The notes under the pieces are model-generated. The model did not search any database, was not told the origin of the DNA, and was given only the letters and a program-made list of their open reading frames with translations. Source: Rhodopseudomonas sp. BAL398 (GTDB taxonomy: Bacteria; Pseudomonadota; Alphaproteobacteria; Rhizobiales; Xanthobacteraceae). From it: 64,000 bases of DNA. Location: positions 1,054,001-1,118,000 of the forward strand of contig NZ_CP133111.1 in the NCBI RefSeq assembly GCF_033001325.1. The letters run 5' to 3'. Position 1 is the first letter of the stretch. The number at the start of each line of letters is the position of its first letter. Below are positions 27,230-35,969 of the stretch, in pieces. The position numbers were made by a program, and so were the translations under genes.

Positions 27230-27477
27230 GGACAATTCAACTCGCAAAAGAAAAAGCCGCAGCGGCGATGCCGCAGCCATAGCGCGTTTTCACAGCCAGT
27301 GAAAATCACTTCGCAACAATCTCGCGCAGCGATAACCAATGCCCGCGCAACACGATAAGGTGAGATGATCGAGGCCCGGCGTTGGTTCCAGAAAAACATC
27401 TGCTCTGCCATCTTGACGCAGCCTGCGCCGCCCGCAAGATGCGCCGCCGATCAGGCCTCACTGGAGCTAGTTAGTTT

Positions 27478-28182
27478 ATGTCGTTGACCCCCGAAGCAAT
27501 CGCCACCCTCAAGCGCGTCTCTACCGGAACGATCACCACGGTATTGCTGAAGAAGGGCTTGCGTAACGTCTGGCTGCGCGGCGCGCGACCGCTGCTGCCG
27601 GGACAGGAACGGCTGGTCGGCCCGGCCTTCACGCTGCGCTTTGTCCCGGCGCGCGAGGATCTGGCAACGCCGGAATCCTGGGCGTCGCCGATCTCGACCC
27701 GCGCGGCGATTGAAGCCATGCCGGAAGGTTGCATCACCGTGGTCGATGCGATGGGCGTCACCGATGCGGGAATCTTCGGCGACATTCTATGCGCGCGGAT
27801 GGTCAAGCGCGGCGTCACGGCGCTGATCACCGATGGCGTGGTGCGCGATCTCGAAGGCGTGCTCGGCACCGGCATGCCGGTATGGTGCAATGGCGCGGCG
27901 GCACCGCCCTCGGTCGCCGGCCTGACCTTTGTCGGCTGGGGCGAGCCGATCGGCTGCGGCGGCGTCGCGGTGTTTCCCGATGACGTCATCGTCGCCGACC
28001 AGGACGGCGCTGTGCTGATCCCGAAGGCGATGCTCGACCACGTGCTGGCCGAAGGCCCGGAGCAGGAGCGGATGGAAGGCTGGATCGTCGAGGAGGTCAA
28101 TAATGGCGCGGTGCTGCCGGGCCTGTATCCGATGAACGCCGACACCAAGGCGCGCTACGCGGCCTGGAAGGCCAAGCAGTAA
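27478..28182 (+). CDS. RraA-family protein (HMG/CHA aldolase or decarboxylase-like)
   Basis: A 234-residue protein of the RraA / 4-hydroxy-4-methyl-2-oxoglutarate aldolase family. The aldolase metal signature D-x20-R-D appears as GDILCARMVKRGVTALITDG followed by VVRD, preceded by VDAMGVTDAGIFGD. Family members include RNase E inhibitors and pyruvate aldolases or decarboxylases; the presence of the RD pair and a catabolic neighbourhood favour an enzyme. It is followed after 14 bases by a cupin gene, an apparent two-gene operon. Confidence 0.85.
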   Translation: MSLTPEAIATLKRVSTGTITTVLLKKGLRNVWLRGARPLLPGQERLVGPAFTLRFVPAREDLATPESWASPISTRAAIEAMPEGCITVVDAMGVTDAGIFGDILCARMVKRGVTALITDGVVRDLEGVLGTGMPVWCNGAAAPPSVAGLTFVGWGEPIGCGGVAVFPDDVIVADQDGAVLIPKAMLDHVLAEGPEQERMEGWIVEEVNNGAVLPGLYPMNADTKARYAAWKAKQ

Positions 28183-28196
28183 CAGGAGAGCGAACG

Positions 28197-28604
28197 ATGG
28201 AGATCTTTCCCGCCGGATCGCGGCCGACGCGCAAAGCGCCGGCCGAGTATTTTACCGGAACGGTGTGGCAGGATCCGATCGTCGCCGCCGAGGCGCCGGC
28301 GCGGCTGGTGGCCACGCGGGTCGCGTTCGAGCCGGGTGCGCGCACCGCATGGCACACCCATCCGCTCGGTCAGACCCTGTATGTCGTATCCGGCGTCGGC
28401 CGGGTGCAGACCCTGGGCGGGCCGCTGCGCCAGATCAGGGCCGGGGACAGCGTGTGGATTCCCCCCGGTGAAAAACACTGGCACGGCGCCGCGCCGGACA
28501 ATGCGATGACCCACATCGCCATGCAGGAAGCCCTGGACGGCAATTTCGCGACCTGGATGGAGCAGGTGAGTGACGCGGAATATAACGCTGCCGCAGATGG
28601 TTAG
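28197..28604 (+). CDS. Cupin protein related to manganese-dependent hydroxynitrile lyase
   Basis: A 135-residue single-domain cupin. Its length and sequence closely follow the cupin hydroxynitrile lyase family known from Granulicella. The metal ligands fall at His53, His55, Gln59 (WHTHPLGQTL) and His94 (PGEKHWHG), and the further active-site residues His106 and Gln110 (MTHIAMQ) are also present. Cleavage or synthesis of cyanohydrins is possible, but many homologues are uncharacterised. AGGAG stands before the ATG. It is co-transcribed with the RraA-family gene 14 bases upstream. Confidence 0.85.
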   Translation: MEIFPAGSRPTRKAPAEYFTGTVWQDPIVAAEAPARLVATRVAFEPGARTAWHTHPLGQTLYVVSGVGRVQTLGGPLRQIRAGDSVWIPPGEKHWHGAAPDNAMTHIAMQEALDGNFATWMEQVSDAEYNAAADG

Positions 28605-28629
28605 CCGGCTGGCTTGATGTCCCATAGAA

Positions 28630-28652
28630 GCGGGCCCTGCAATCGGGCCCGC
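28630..28652. terminator. Intergenic hairpin between convergent genes
   Basis: Perfect 8-bp stem GCGGGCCC / GGGCCCGC with a 7-base loop, between the cupin stop and the stop of the convergent DUF2147 gene. No T run follows on either strand, so it is a weak intrinsic terminator candidate. Confidence 0.5.
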
Positions 28653-28677
28653 CGGAAACAAGCGCCGCCGGCAGGGC

Positions 28678-29553
28678 TCAGTTGACCCGGCTCCAGGTCT
28701 GTCCGCCGCAGAACATGCCGCCGAAGGCGCAGCCCTGGACGCGCAGCCGATCGGGACCCTTCAGGGCGATCGTCGAGTCGTAATTGCTGCCGCTCTTGGG
28801 ATCGTGGATCCGGCCCTTCCATGTGTTGCCGCTGGCCGGCTTCATGTTGATCAGGATCTTTTCGTTGTCCTTCAGCGCGTAGCCGCACAGATGCGGACCG
28901 CACGGCTCGATGCGAATCTTGCCTTCCTTTTCCTCGGTCAGCCAGATGCCGAGCGGCGATGCCGGGGCCGCGGGGCGTGCGGCCGCATTCGCCGGTTCCT
29001 CCTGCTCTTGTTCCGGCGCGGCGGGCGGCGCGGTTGCCACCACCGGCGCCGGCTTGGCGGCGGGAGCGGACGGGGTCGTGGCGGCAGACGCGGCCGGCTC
29101 GTCCGGGGTCCGGCTGGCCGTGGTGGACGGCGGCGCTACCGGCCGCGCGCCATTGGCGGGTTCGAGCGACTGCTTTGCGGCCGGCGCATTCGCGGTCGGG
29201 GCCGGCGGCCCCAGCGGTTTGCGCTGGCTGTCGCGCTCGGGCTTTCTGTCCAGGTCGCCGTCGCGGTCGATCCTTGCGCGCTTGCTGTCGCGGTCGTCGT
29301 CGTCGTCGCGGTCGACCGCCGAGCGCTGGCTACCGCCATCATCGTCATCACGCTCGACACGAGATCGCTGGGGGCGTTTCGGTCCGGATTCATAGATTCC
29401 GGGGATCGAGAGCGAGACGCAGGACGGCGAGTCGCAGTCACTGGGTTTCTCGATATGGATGGTGCGGCCACCGATATCGAACGAATACGAGTCGCCGGCA
29501 TTGGCAGCCGATGTCGCCACCAACATCGTGGCCAGAACAACGAGCCTTTTCAT
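28678..29553 (-). CDS. Exported DUF2147-domain protein with charged and Ala/Pro-rich linker
   Basis: A 291-residue protein. A signal peptide (MKRLVVLATMLVATSAANA) is followed by a short conserved segment around SYSFDIGGRTIHIEKPSDCDSPSC. A low-complexity region with repeated RDDDD-like acidic/basic blocks (about residues 60-110) follows, then a long Ala/Pro linker. A C-terminal DUF2147-like domain runs from PLGIWLTEEKEGKIRIEPCG to GGQTWSRVN. DUF2147 proteins are periplasmic and of unknown function. ATG 29553 is preceded by GGAGG. Convergent with the cupin gene. Confidence 0.8.
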   Translation of the reverse strand: MKRLVVLATMLVATSAANAGDSYSFDIGGRTIHIEKPSDCDSPSCVSLSIPGIYESGPKRPQRSRVERDDDDGGSQRSAVDRDDDDDRDSKRARIDRDGDLDRKPERDSQRKPLGPPAPTANAPAAKQSLEPANGARPVAPPSTTASRTPDEPAASAATTPSAPAAKPAPVVATAPPAAPEQEQEEPANAAARPAAPASPLGIWLTEEKEGKIRIEPCGPHLCGYALKDNEKILINMKPASGNTWKGRIHDPKSGSNYDSTIALKGPDRLRVQGCAFGGMFCGGQTWSRVN

Positions 29554-29874
29554 CACGACCTCCTGGAGGCTGGAGCCAAGTCCCAATCTTGTTTCGACCT
29601 TGCACCAAGGCGGTGGCTGTCCGCGTGACCAGCGTCACTTAACAAGGTTGAGACATCATTTTGGCTGAAAGGTTCAGTGCGCTTCTGGCAATACGAGCCG
29701 AAAACGGGACGGCGTGCCGGTTCCGGGCGCGGCGGCAGCGCGGGGCGGTGCCGACGGGGCGATCGGGACCCGTTGGCGACCCTTTCGCGCCGGCTCGGGA
29801 CCCGGTATGAAATGCGGTCACAGGATCATTGCTCCGCCCAATCGGGCGGGTCAGCGGCGTCAGGAGAGCACGAG
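29554..29874. other. Intergenic region upstream of dapA
   Basis: About 320 bases between the divergent DUF2147 gene and dapA. It must hold the promoters of both. An open frame continues upstream of dapA here but shows no protein-like character. No repeat, RNA gene or clear operator was recognised. Confidence 0.5.
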
Positions 29875-30765
29875 ATGGCAACCGGGACGAAATTTCAGGG
29901 GTCGCTGACCGCCCTGGTGACACCATTCAAAGACGGCGCGCTGGACGAGGCCGCTTTTCGCAGCCTGGTGAACTGGCAGATCGACGAGGGGAGCTACGGT
30001 CTGGTGCCGGTCGGCACCACCGGCGAAAGCCCGACGGTGAGCCATGACGAGCATCGGCGGATCGTCGAATGGTGCATCGACGAGGCCAAGGGCCGGGTGC
30101 CGGTGATCGCCGGCGCGGGCTCGAACTCGACCAAGGAAGCGGTCGAACTGGCGCAGCACGCCGAGAAGGCCGGCGCCGACGCCGTGCTGGTGGTGACCCC
30201 CTATTATAACAAGCCGACCCAGGAGGGCATGTATCACCACTTCAAGGCGGTGAACGACGCCATCGGGATTCCGATCATCATCTACAACATCCCGCCGCGC
30301 TCGGTGGTCGACATGTCGGTCGAGACCATGACCCGCCTGTTCGAGTTGAAGAACATCGCCGGGGTGAAGGACGCCACCGCAAATCTCGCCCGGGTGTCGC
30401 AGCAGCGTCATGCCATGGGACCGGATTTCATCCAGCTCTCCGGCGAGGACATGACCGCTCTGGCCTATATGGCGGCGGGCGGCCATGGCTGCATTTCGGT
30501 GGTCGCCAATGTGGCGCCGAATCTCTGCGCCAAATTGATGACTGCGGTGTTGAAGGGCGATTACGCGGCAGCGCTGACGATCCAGGACCGGCTGGTGCCG
30601 CTGCACGACGCGATCTTCAAGGAGCCGGGGCTGGCCGGCGCCAAGCACGGCCTCAAGCTGCTGGATCGTCTCCAGGAGGAGGTCCGGCTGCCGTTGCTGC
30701 CGGTGACGGCGCCGACCGGCAAGGTGATTCGCGATGCGATGGTCCATGCCGGGTTGTTGAACTGA
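29875..30765 (+). CDS. dapA: 4-hydroxy-tetrahydrodipicolinate synthase
   Basis: A 296-residue TIM-barrel lyase, the first committed step of lysine and diaminopimelate synthesis (pyruvate plus aspartate semialdehyde). Visible are the Schiff-base Lys165 (IAGVKDAT), Tyr137 (IYNIPPRS), Thr48-Thr49 (PVGTTGES) and Arg142. ATG 29875 gives the standard start [10 protein letters not shown] and follows AGGAG; the open frame upstream to 29677 is not coding. mscL follows 71 bases later. Confidence 0.96.
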   Translation: MATGTKFQGSLTALVTPFKDGALDEAAFRSLVNWQIDEGSYGLVPVGTTGESPTVSHDEHRRIVEWCIDEAKGRVPVIAGAGSNSTKEAVELAQHAEKAGADAVLVVTPYYNKPTQEGMYHHFKAVNDAIGIPIIIYNIPPRSVVDMSVETMTRLFELKNIAGVKDATANLARVSQQRHAMGPDFIQLSGEDMTALAYMAAGGHGCISVVANVAPNLCAKLMTAVLKGDYAAALTIQDRLVPLHDAIFKEPGLAGAKHGLKLLDRLQEEVRLPLLPVTAPTGKVIRDAMVHAGLLN

Positions 30766-30836
30766 GCACCGCGAACCACGCCGACAATCACGACGCCATA
30801 GACCAGAGCGTTGGCGACAGCGCCAAGGGGGGACAG

Positions 30837-31250
30837 ATGCTGAAGGAGTTCCGCGAATTCGCGATGAAGGGCAATGTCGTCGATCTCGCGGTCGGCGTCA
30901 TCATCGGCGCGGCGTTCGGCGCGATCGTGTCGTCCATGGTCGGCGACATCATCATGCCGATCATCGGCGCCATCACCGGGGGTCTGGACTTCTCGAACTA
31001 TTTTACCCCGTTGTCGAAATCGGTGACGGCCAGCACTCTGGTCGAGGCCAAGACGCAGGGCGCGGTGCTGGCCTGGGGGCATTTCCTCACCGTGACCTTG
31101 AATTTCCTCATCGTTGCCTTCGTGCTATTCATGGTGATCAGGACCATGAACCGGTGGAAGCGCAAGCAGGAAGCCGCACCGGGGCCGCCGAAGCCGACCC
31201 CGGAAGTGGAACTGCTCGGCGAAATCAGGGACCTGCTGAAAAAGAATTAA
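30837..31250 (+). CDS. mscL: Large-conductance mechanosensitive channel MscL
   Basis: A 137-residue inner-membrane channel that opens on hypo-osmotic shock. The N terminus [32 protein letters not shown] carries the conserved amphipathic helix and pore-lining TM1 with its gate glycines. TM2 is [20 protein letters not shown], and the C-terminal helix [13 protein letters not shown] is present. Length is normal. It lies between dapA and smpB on the same strand. Confidence 0.96.
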   Translation: MLKEFREFAMKGNVVDLAVGVIIGAAFGAIVSSMVGDIIMPIIGAITGGLDFSNYFTPLSKSVTASTLVEAKTQGAVLAWGHFLTVTLNFLIVAFVLFMVIRTMNRWKRKQEAAPGPPKPTPEVELLGEIRDLLKKN

Positions 31251-31312
31251 GTCGGACGTCGTTGGAACGGGCGTTGTCGTCACCAGATTGTATTCACGCC
31301 CAGAGGACCACC

Positions 31313-31786
31313 ATGGCCGAGAAGAAAGAGCGCCCGATCAAGGTCGTGGCGGAAAACCGCAAGGCGCGGTTCAACTTTGCGATCGAGGATACGCTGGAGG
31401 CTGGAATCGCGCTCACCGGCACCGAGGTCAAATCGATCCGCAACGGCAAGAGCACGATCGCCGAATCCTACGCCGATCCCAAGGACGGCGAGATCTGGCT
31501 GATCAACGCCAATATTCCGGAATATCTGCAGGCCAACCGCTTCAACCACGAGCCGAAGCGACCGCGCAAATTGCTGCTGCATCGCAAGCAGATTAACAAG
31601 CTGATGGGCGCGGTCGAGCGCCAGGGCATGACGCTGGTGCCGCTGAAAATGTATTTCAACGAGCGCGGTCGGGTCAAATTGCAGCTAGCGCTGGCCAAGG
31701 GCAAGCAGCTGCACGACAAGCGCGACACCGAAAAGAAGCGCGACTGGGGCCGGGAAAAGGGCCGTATCATGCGCGCGCGCGGTTAG
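31313..31786 (+). CDS. smpB: SsrA-binding protein SmpB
   Basis: A 157-residue protein that delivers tmRNA to stalled ribosomes for trans-translation. Features are [75 protein letters not shown] and the basic tail [28 protein letters not shown] 31313 gives the normal start; the longer frame to 31154 overlaps mscL and is not supported. The tmRNA gene itself is not in the window. Confidence 0.97.
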   Translation: MAEKKERPIKVVAENRKARFNFAIEDTLEAGIALTGTEVKSIRNGKSTIAESYADPKDGEIWLINANIPEYLQANRFNHEPKRPRKLLLHRKQINKLMGAVERQGMTLVPLKMYFNERGRVKLQLALAKGKQLHDKRDTEKKRDWGREKGRIMRARG

Positions 31787-31814
31787 CGGTCGTTTGCATG
31801 GCGGGGGAAGCGGG

Positions 31815-32390
31815 ATGAACCAGAAGAGCCTGATGGAGGTGGACTGGAGCGCGATTCCGGCGCCGGTCGATGACGGCGCCGCCGCGCATCTGCCCGGACT
31901 GCCGATTCCGCCGATCGATCTGATCGCGACCAACGATACCTCGGTGAGGCTGGCGACGCTGCCCGGACGCAGCGTGGTGTTCGCCTATCCGCGCACCGGC
32001 GAGCCCGGGAAAATCGCGCTGGTCGACGATTGGGACATGATCCCCGGCGCGCGCGGTTGCACGCCGCAGGCCTGCGCGTTCCGTGACCTGTTCGCCGAGT
32101 TGAAGGCGGCCGGCGCGGGGCAGGTGTTTGGACTGTCGACGCAGAGCAACGCCTATCAGCTGGAAATGGCGTCGCGGCTGCATCTGCCGTTTCCGGTGCT
32201 GTCCGACGCCAAGCTCGAATTGACCCAGGCGCTCAAGCTGCCGACCATGGAGGTCGCCGGGCTGACCATGATCAAGCGGCTGACGCTGATCATCGATGAT
32301 GGCCGGATCAGCCATGTGGTCTATCCGGTGTTTCCGCCAGATCGCAACGCCGCCGAGGTGCTGGCCTGGCTGAAGGCCAATCCGGCCTGA
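31815..32390 (+). CDS. Peroxiredoxin of the AhpC/TSA-Bcp type
   Basis: A 191-residue thioredoxin-fold protein. Cys82 and Cys87 in GARGCTPQACAFRD match the peroxidatic and resolving cysteines (five residues apart) of Bcp-type atypical 2-Cys peroxiredoxins. The preceding strand reads VVFAYPRTGEPGK rather than the common YFYPKDxTPG, with an insertion before the active site. Hydroperoxide reduction is the likely role. ATG 31815 follows GGGGAAGCGGG; an upstream TTG at 31794 would add seven residues. Convergent with the TonB-dependent receptor gene. Confidence 0.83.
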   Translation: MNQKSLMEVDWSAIPAPVDDGAAAHLPGLPIPPIDLIATNDTSVRLATLPGRSVVFAYPRTGEPGKIALVDDWDMIPGARGCTPQACAFRDLFAELKAAGAGQVFGLSTQSNAYQLEMASRLHLPFPVLSDAKLELTQALKLPTMEVAGLTMIKRLTLIIDDGRISHVVYPVFPPDRNAAEVLAWLKANPA

Positions 32391-32399
32391 CGGCGAGGG

Positions 32400-32430
32400 C
32401 GCCGCAACATTGCTGAAGAATGTCGCGGCG
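32400..32430. terminator. Hairpin between peroxiredoxin and siderophore receptor genes
   Basis: A 12-bp arm CGCCGCAACATT pairs with AATGTCGCGGCG with one mismatch and a 7-base loop, in the 44-base gap between two convergent genes. There is no long T run; it is probably a bidirectional terminator. Confidence 0.5.
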
Positions 32431-32434
32431 GCGA

Positions 32435-34702
32435 TTACATGTCCACGGTCATCGACAGCAGATAGGTGCGCGGCGCTCCGAGGAAAAACGTTCCGAACGA
32501 GGCCACGGAGGACCAGTACTGCGTGCCAGTCACATTCTGGATGTTGGCGCGGAACGTCGTCTTCCTGCCTTTGATCGCCGTCGTATAGCGGGCGCCGAGA
32601 TCGAGCCGCGTCCAATCCGGGATCGGCTGGTTGTTCGCGGTGTCGACGAACTGCCTGCCGGTGTAGATGACCGCGCCATTCACAGTGAGCCCCTTGATCA
32701 ACGGCAGGTCCCACTCGGCGCCGATATTGGCTTGCACCTTCGGCGAGCCGATCGGCGTATTGCCCAGATTTGCCGCGACGGCGGTCTTCGTCAGGGTGCC
32801 ATCCATCAGCGAAACGCCGCCGAGAACCCGAATATCCGGCGTGACCTCGCCATAGACGTTGAATTCGAGCCCACGGACTTGCTGTTCGGCGGTCGCCGCG
32901 AAACGCCCGGCTGACAGCTCGCCGCTGGCCTTCGAGATGTCGAAGGCGCTGAAGCTGGTCGCGATCCGGCCGAAATCGACCTTGATGCCGGCCTCATATT
33001 GTTTGGCGATGTAGGGCTGAAGCACTTCGCCGAAATTGGAAGCCGTCTGTGGCGCGACGTCGCCGCGGCTGAGCCCCTCGATGTAGTTCGCATACAGCGA
33101 GACGTTGTCGCGGGGCCGGATGACGATGCCGACCACGGGGGTGGTCGCGCTCTTGTCGTAGGACGAGGTGAGCGTTCCCACATTGGAGAGATAGTTGTTC
33201 GCCTCGATGCCTTGGCGCCGCACCCCCAGGGTCAACAGGACGTGCTCGTCGAGCACCGACAGAGTGTCGGCAATCGAGAGCCCGGTTAGCTCGCTGTCCG
33301 ATAGCCGCGGGCGTCCGTCGATCTCGTTCGCGAACTGGGTTGGCGCCACGGTCGGATTGTAGATGTTCGACGTGACCAGACTGCCATTGGTGATCCGCCG
33401 GTACAGCGCGTCATGATAGAGCGACGCCTGGAAGGCGACGGCATGGTGGACGAAGCCGGTATCGAAGCGGGCGCGGACGCCGCCATCATAGGTGGTTCGA
33501 TCGATGCCAAGCCCAAAGAATTGCGGCGTCGCCGTGGTGTCGCCGCGCGCATTGATGATCGTCGGAAGGCCGAAGAACCGCTCGACGTCGGTGCGCGATC
33601 CGCCGACATCGGCGAACAGCGTCACCTGATCGCTGACATCGTATTCGGTGCGCAGCAAGGCGGAACGGTCGTTGATATGCGACCATTCCCAAGGTTGTGT
33701 CACGTTCACCCGGCCGTCGGGGGCCTTTGGCACCTGCAGGCCGGGGGCCACGAGAAAGGGACGTGACGGCGCGTCGAACCGGTCGCTCTGGGCGATCAAA
33801 TAGAGCCACGACCTGAACCGTTCGCCCTGATAGTCGAGCGCCAGCGATCCGACGCCCGTCGTTTCGGACTGCCGGTCAATCGGCGTATCGCCACCGCGCA
33901 GGCTGCCGCTGGTGCGCACGCCCCATTGCTTGCCGTCGCCGTAACGCCTCGCCACATCCCAGTGACCGTCGAACTGTGCTGTCGAGCCGTAGCCCGCGGT
34001 GAAGCGGGTCAGGTCCTCTCCCGCGCGCTTGGGCACCACATTGATGACACCGCCGACGCCGCCATTGGGGGAGGTGCCTGACAATGCGGCCGAGGGGCCC
34101 TTGAGCACCTCGATGCGCTCGACGTAGTCCGTCAGGATGCGGTAGCTCGGCGCGATCCCGTACAGCCCCTCAAAGGCGAACTCACCATTGTTGCCCTCGT
34201 TGATCGGGAAGCCACGAATGTTGAAGGAATCGACCACGCCGCCGGGTTGGACCGAGCTTCGCACCGAAGGATCCAGGATCAAGGCATCGGCGGCCGTTGC
34301 CGCCTGCTGATCACGGATGAATTTGTCGGTGTAACTCGACACGTTGAACGGGGATTTCATTGTGTCGGTGTTTCCGAGCAGCCCGAGCCGACCGCCCTGA
34401 GCGACCTGGCCGCCGGCGAAAGCCGGCACGACACCGACCGGCGGCGCCGCGCCGGTTTCGGGTTGCGGAGCGCTCGGGGGCGTGGGGGTCTGCGCCGTCC
34501 GGACCCGGGAGGGCCTTCGCTTGGCCGCTGCGCGGCGGACCGTCTGTTGCGTCGGCGCATAGACCGTCATGGGTGGAAGGGCGTTTGCTCCGTCCGGAGT
34601 TTGCGATTGAGCTGATGTATCCAACCCCGCCAGCAACGCTACTCCGCCCAGCAGCGTCGCACCAAAGCGAACCGCCGTCCTAACCCCACCCGCACGCCGC
34701 AT
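32435..34702 (-). CDS. TonB-dependent siderophore receptor
   Basis: A 755-residue outer-membrane receptor. An N-terminal signal peptide ends near TSAQSQ. A Pro/Arg-rich linker carries a short PMTVYAPTQ segment. The plug domain runs from about DTMKSPFNVSSYTDKFIRDQ, with SFNIRGFPI, DYVERIEVLKGPSAALSG and GVGGVINVVPKRA. The beta-barrel then continues to the C-terminal aromatic-poor end (RTYLLSMTVDM). The TonB box is not obvious. It takes up a ferric siderophore, probably hydroxamate-like, but the ligand is not readable. Iron-dependent control is likely; a palindrome lies upstream at 34891. ATG 34753 is an alternative start. Confidence 0.9.
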   Translation of the reverse strand: MRRAGGVRTAVRFGATLLGGVALLAGLDTSAQSQTPDGANALPPMTVYAPTQQTVRRAAAKRRPSRVRTAQTPTPPSAPQPETGAAPPVGVVPAFAGGQVAQGGRLGLLGNTDTMKSPFNVSSYTDKFIRDQQAATAADALILDPSVRSSVQPGGVVDSFNIRGFPINEGNNGEFAFEGLYGIAPSYRILTDYVERIEVLKGPSAALSGTSPNGGVGGVINVVPKRAGEDLTRFTAGYGSTAQFDGHWDVARRYGDGKQWGVRTSGSLRGGDTPIDRQSETTGVGSLALDYQGERFRSWLYLIAQSDRFDAPSRPFLVAPGLQVPKAPDGRVNVTQPWEWSHINDRSALLRTEYDVSDQVTLFADVGGSRTDVERFFGLPTIINARGDTTATPQFFGLGIDRTTYDGGVRARFDTGFVHHAVAFQASLYHDALYRRITNGSLVTSNIYNPTVAPTQFANEIDGRPRLSDSELTGLSIADTLSVLDEHVLLTLGVRRQGIEANNYLSNVGTLTSSYDKSATTPVVGIVIRPRDNVSLYANYIEGLSRGDVAPQTASNFGEVLQPYIAKQYEAGIKVDFGRIATSFSAFDISKASGELSAGRFAATAEQQVRGLEFNVYGEVTPDIRVLGGVSLMDGTLTKTAVAANLGNTPIGSPKVQANIGAEWDLPLIKGLTVNGAVIYTGRQFVDTANNQPIPDWTRLDLGARYTTAIKGRKTTFRANIQNVTGTQYWSSVASFGTFFLGAPRTYLLSMTVDM

Positions 34703-34890
34703 TTCCAAAGAATCCCTCAACCTTAGTGAACTTAATCCGCGCGCGGCCCGCAACGGTCACCGAACGGAAACGCTCTGCGTTTCCGCCTTCGGCCGAGGCT
34801 TGTCGCTCGTGGATCAGTTCTTTCCCAGACACGCATTCGGGCTCGTTGCCATCGGCGGCAACGTCCCGATTGCGATCGACTTATAAAAAT

Positions 34891-34900
34891 TCTCTAGAGA
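34891..34900. promoter_or_regulatory. Palindrome in the promoter region of the siderophore receptor
   Basis: TCTCTAGAGA is a perfect 10-bp palindrome next to the AT-rich TTATAAAAAT, about 190 bases upstream of the receptor start. It could be an operator for an iron regulator such as Irr or RirA, but it does not match a known box well. Confidence 0.25.
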
Positions 34901-35086
34901 GACGACGTCGCGACTGCAACGCATATGCAGGTGCTGCTAATTAGAATGTCTCGATCTTCGACAATGCCAAGCGGCATCGTTCGCGACACAAGCGGATGCT
35001 GAAACGTCTGCGACAAGGCGGCGATGGGAGCTTGCGTCGCTGAAGCTAAGCACCGCGCGCAAAATTAATCGCGCCATGCCCAGCTG

Positions 35087-35163
35087 CAGGCCGACGTCCA
35101 CGCCATGGCGCATCAATTGGGCGGCTTCTACGACCTGCCGCACGGGGTTTGCAACGCCGTGCT
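35087..35163 (+). pseudogene. Relic of an iron-containing alcohol dehydrogenase
   Basis: Read on the plus strand, these bases encode residues [20 protein letters not shown] followed by VLL, the metal-binding signature of group III (iron-containing) alcohol dehydrogenases, in which His-Ala-Met-Ala-His and Pro-His-Gly bind the metal. The frame is closed by a TAA at 35066 upstream. Directly after VLL the sequence runs into the dispersed repeat at 35164. Nothing else of the roughly 380-residue enzyme is seen, so this is a fragment left by deletion. Confidence 0.8.
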
Positions 35164-35252
35164 GTTGCGAGGAAGCAATCCCGTCTTTGCTTGACGCCCT
35201 GGATTGCGTCGCTTCCGGACGGCGCTACGCGCCGTCCTCCGCTCGCAATAAC
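35164..35252. repeat. Dispersed palindromic repeat, copy 2
   Basis: A shorter and more diverged copy of the element at 6010-6117. It has TTGCGAGGAAGCAATCC on the left, CTGGATTGCGTCGCTTC and CGGACGGCGCTACGCGCCGTCC in the middle, and CTCGCAATAACG on the right. It begins exactly where the alcohol dehydrogenase relic ends, suggesting the element or its breakpoint accompanied the deletion. Confidence 0.75.
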
Positions 35253-35273
35253 GAATTGATGGCGATGTTGCGC

Positions 35274-35969
35274 TTAGCGGGCGGCGAGGTCGGTGCGGAC
35301 GCGGGCGAAGACGTCGCGAAACATCTGCGGCGTCAGCACCCGCGTATTCGTATTGTAGCGCGAGCAATGATAGCTGTCGTAGAGCCGCAGCGCGCCGGCC
35401 TGATGCACCGCGCCGTGTCCGAACGGCGCCTGCACGGCGCGCAGACCTAATGCCTTGACTGTCGACTCATGCGCGACCCGGCCGAGCGCCACGATCGCGC
35501 GCAGCCGCGGCATGGTCTCCAGCACCGCGCTGAGAAATTGTCGGCAGGTGTTGATCTCGATCGGCAGCGGCTTGTTCTGCGGCGGTACGCAGCGCACCGC
35601 GTTGGCGATCCGGCAGTCGATTAGTTGCAGCCCGTCGTCGGGACGTGCCTGATAGTTGCCTTTCGCAAATCCATATTCGATCAGCGTCGCATAGAGCAGA
35701 TCGCCGGCGAAGTCGCCGGTGAACGGCCGGCCAGTGCGGTTGGCGCCTTGCAGTCCGGGCGCGAGCCCGACGATCAATAGCTGGCCGTCGGCCGCGCCGA
35801 AGGTCGGCACCGGGGCGTTGAACCAGTCCGGCTGGCGCGCGCGCGAATCGTGCCGAAAGCTGGCGAGCCTTGGACACAACGGGCAGTCATGGGAGGGTTC
35901 GGTGCGGGCGAGGGCGGCGGCGCTGACGCCGCGCGCCGGGCGTTGCTTAATCTTCGAAATCGTCGTCAT
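35274..35969 (-). CDS. Uracil-DNA glycosylase, family 5 (UDGb) type
   Basis: A 231-residue iron-sulfur uracil-DNA glycosylase that starts base-excision repair of deaminated DNA. Cysteine pair CPLC near the N terminus and Cys residues in LIDCRIANAVRCVPP are the cluster ligands. The active-site block VGLAPGLQGANRTGRPFTGD (GLAPG/A...GANRTGRxFTGD) marks family 5. The leucine-loop motif is DSYHCSRYNTNTRVLT, with the SYHxSxxN pattern. ATG 35969 fits the family; the longer frame runs inside the NYN gene. It overlaps the end of the NYN gene by 23 bases, so the two are co-expressed. Confidence 0.9.
   Translation of the reverse strand: MTTISKIKQRPARGVSAAALARTEPSHDCPLCPRLASFRHDSRARQPDWFNAPVPTFGAADGQLLIVGLAPGLQGANRTGRPFTGDFAGDLLYATLIEYGFAKGNYQARPDDGLQLIDCRIANAVRCVPPQNKPLPIEINTCRQFLSAVLETMPRLRAIVALGRVAHESTVKALGLRAVQAPFGHGAVHQAGALRLYDSYHCSRYNTNTRVLTPQMFRDVFARVRTDLAAR

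Noticed and set aside
27252-27284. Possible attenuator upstream of pxpB (GCGGC/GCCGC stem and TTTTT on the minus strand) with a 61-codon frame ending in ATGA at the pxpB start
   Set aside because: The stem is only five pairs, the T run is six bases away, and the short frame has an improbable Cys/Phe-rich sequence. The stretch may also be coding if pxpB starts at 27280.
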